Assembly (NCBI GenBank): GCA_030549775.1
Contig: CM060172.1
Location: forward strand, 56,161,942-56,225,941
Reading direction: 5' to 3'
Length of the DNA: 64,000 nt
Source of the DNA: Tamarix chinensis
Taxonomy: Eukaryota > Streptophyta > Magnoliopsida > Caryophyllales > Tamaricaceae
The position numbers and the translations under genes are program-made. The notes below the pieces were generated by a model. That model made no database searches. It saw nothing but the letters and a program-made list of their open reading frames with translations, and was not told where the DNA came from. Below, one piece after another: positions 61,203 to 64,000 of this stretch (its first letter is position 1; the number at the start of each line of letters is the position of its first letter).

Positions 61203-64000
61203 TGTAACACCCTAAAATTTAATACTCAAAAAATTCATTTTATGAAAGCTTAATTAAAATTTAAGAGGGTGTTACTGCTATACTTAACACGAATTTTGTT
61301 TCCATATCATTCTCATATCAAGTACAAGACCTAAAAAATAAAGTTCAACACATAAATAAAGAGAGAACTAGATGTAATATAAGTAATGTGAAAATACAAA
61401 GTTCTAGGAGATCAACACCAAATACAACACTCAAAATACAACAAAAGCGATACATGAACACAAGAGTTCAAAAGGTTATCCAAGTTAAAATTATCATGCC
61501 TATTAATGGCGACTCTATGTCCACTCCTATAAAAAAAAACAATGTTCCTCCATAAGAATATTGTCAAAAGCATCCACAAAATCATCAACAAAGTCATTGC
61601 ACACTTGCAGCCCAACAAAGATAAGATCACATGCTCGTGGAATAAGTAGTGACAATAAAATAGTATTAGTATGAATGCATACTAGTAAGAAAAGTTACTC
61701 TAAATGCATAGTATGCTACACGTTGATTATGATATTCAAACAATAGGTAATGACATAGAGAACACAAAAATGGACATGATAATGCTTATAACTATAATAA
61801 ATAGGTTATTATCTTTACTTAGTGATCATAATATTTCCAACTTAATCACATATAGTACATAGGAGACGAAAGTGGCATAAAGCACATTCCAAGACATAAC
61901 ACACTTGGATAGCACTATTAATATCTAGTGGGACGAAGGCTGACATATAACACCTTTCAAGCCAAAACACACCTAGGGACCACTAATTGATAAGCTAGTT
62001 CTTAAGTACATGTGGCCATATAACCCGATGGAACAAACATGTATCGAGTATATTAGGGTCACCATAGTTTTGACAACCATGAATGAAATAATAGTAACAA
62101 GGCTTATGTGGTCTCAATTTAATATTAATATTTTATGATCAAAGATAATTAACATTTAACAACTAATGACCATGCTTAATTGCTTGGATGAGGTCATTTG
62201 AACCCTTTTTATTATCATGCAATTAAATTTATTCTAAGGTCAACCAATAATGGAGATCACACATGTGATATAGACAAGCACACAACTTAGGTCAACACTC
62301 ATAAAACTAGTCAAGGCCCTAACCAATCCCAAAACCAATTATTAAACCAAAAATATTAACTCATGTTTACGCTTAGACTCTATTAGGTTTAACTTGAAGC
62401 CAACAAAGACTAAGGCAAAATATATTAAGAATGGAAAGACTAAAACACCATTATTTAACCTTAATCTTTTGATAAATGAATTAACATACTAATTGATCCC
62501 ATTATTAACCCAAAATAATAATAAAAATTAAACATACTCATGAGATTAATCACTCCCAAATTTAGTTTCTAAATTTCAAGAAGAGCACATAATATGACCA
62601 AATTACTCCTAGGGTTTCTATGCTCATTTTAAGCCATCCTTTTAACTCAAACAATTATCTTAGGCTAACCAACATCAACCAAGGATAACCACTTCATATA
62701 AACATAATATTAATGTCTTGATATGTTTGTGAAATTACCTAAAGGGCATCCATAAGTGAAAAGACCAAAATGCCCTTCAATTTACTTAAACTACATCCAA
62801 ACTTATTTTAACCATAATTTAACTTATACAACTCCAAAACAAGATTTATAATCTATAAAATTTTATGTAAAAGGCATAGTGAACATAATGGAAATCATTG
62901 TTTTAAATAATTTCAACTTTTATTCTATAAATACCCTTGGTACTAGATAATTTAGAAAATCCCAAAAATGCCCTAATCACTAATTTAACCCATATCCACA
63001 CCTATATTAATATATACTATGACACACCTTATAATCATCATATTATAAATTAAAAAAACTAACACTTAACTACCCTAAGTCCTTGTGGCCAAGAGTCATC
63101 ATAAGGGAAATATGTCAACTTAACCCAAACTTACTTATTTTTATGAAAACATGAAGATGCATGATAACACATTTATTAGCATGTTATATTACAATTATAG
63201 CATCATAATACTAAGCACATATATATATAAGAATAATTTATAGTATATTATCTACTCATGTATTTTCACACTCATTAATACTTTGGGTTTTCTATACAAT
63301 AAGCTAGCGTAATATAGAGGGTAAGGTTGAGTTTCATTACTTACGTAAAACTTAAATGCAAAAGATTAATTGTTACCTAAAATTTTGGCTAAACAAATAT
63401 AACTATAAGGGAAATCAAAATTTTAGTCTATTTAAGATTTATTTCATATCCAATGATAAATTTAGGAAGTTAGTTACACTTACGTTAATGATTTAAAATG
63501 TAAAGAATGTCCAAGAATAGGTTATTGCTGGAAAAATTATAAATGGGCATATATATATATGGGGATATTTAAAATAATTTTATGAATCCAAATATATAAT
63601 AATATTGGACATCAAAGTTGGTTAGAAGTTTGATAGATAGAAAATGATAAATTTGGATAATATGCTAAAACATGTATTTTTTTTATTTTTTTTTTATCAT
63701 GAATGGGTGAAAAAAATAAAAAATCATAAAAAAGGATATGGATTAATTAAAAAAATCAAAAAAAATCAAATATGTAAAATTATTTGACTTTGAAAATCGT
63801 TTGGAGACCAAATAGATTAAAATGGATAAATCGGCAAAAATCATTCGTCACAACTTAGCATTTTGGAAGGAACGGATGAACTTAAAAATATCCAAAATGA
63901 ATGTCAAAGTTTAGAATATTTTTAGAAGTGTATAATAATTTTGTATGAGTTGAGACGAATGAGAAACGACTAAGGATAGAAAATGACGCAAATTATGATT
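61203..64000 (-). mobile_element. Family A LTR (copy 7), reverse orientation, runs off the window
   Basis: It begins TGTAACACCCTAAAATTT, followed by 'gggtgttactgctatactta', the same arrangement as copies 1 and 4 in reverse orientation. The right end is outside the window. The small frame at 61412-61630 has no domain. Confidence 0.65.

Overview
The window is AT-rich nuclear DNA from a flowering plant. The evidence is spliced genes with GT-AG introns, plant-type transposons (Mutator-like elements carrying plant mobile domain genes, an L1-type LINE with the zinc-knuckle ORF1 common in plants, long chromovirus-like LTRs, hAT miniature elements, a tRNA-derived SINE) and microsatellites. I could not fix the species; a dicot or other non-grass angiosperm is a guess. 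There is no sign of bacterial, organellar or viral sequence.

One host gene was recognised. It lies on the + strand at 30159-47638: an 8-exon gene for a fold-type IV PLP-dependent protein of the aminotransferase class IV / D-amino-acid aminotransferase-like family (365 codons, closest by eye to the Arabidopsis At3g54970 type). Its reading frame is open across all proposed exons. Exons 1-5 sit within 1.8 kb. Intron 5 is then 14.8 kb and holds three insertions that I could bound by target-site duplications: a solo-LTR-like element (32304-33795), an antisense 5'-truncated LINE (36065-41190) and a 4.5 kb solo-LTR-like element (42040-46539) that itself carries a 295 bp hAT-type element. A SINE lies 26 bp after the stop codon.

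The left part, about 3.7-30 kb, is two decayed Mutator-like elements arranged as mirror images. MULE 2 (about 3.7-16.95 kb) has a FAR1-like/OTU-type transposase gene on + and a plant mobile domain (PMD) gene on -. MULE 1 (about 17-29.95 kb) has a PMD gene on + and a FAR1/MULE/SWIM/OTU transposase gene on -. In each element the two genes converge. All four are pseudogenes with stops and frameshifts. Very long LTRs (4060-8627, 10431-14253, 17815-24262) later landed inside them. One of these splits the PMD frame of MULE 2, and another carries a nested second-family LTR (21500-23285). MULE 1 ends about 200 bp upstream of the host gene's start codon.

The right part, 47.9-64 kb, has no recognisable gene. 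It holds microsatellites, a hAT-like insertion in a GT repeat, a 240 bp tandem duplication, and a pile of the same long LTR family in both orientations (51274-64000), including a second nested copy of the other LTR family.

No internal gag-pol region accompanies any of the long LTRs, so most are probably solo LTRs. I found no new multi-gene system. The most unusual items are the transposon-filled giant intron, the mirrored PMD-carrying MULEs, and the repeat arrays inside the long LTRs.
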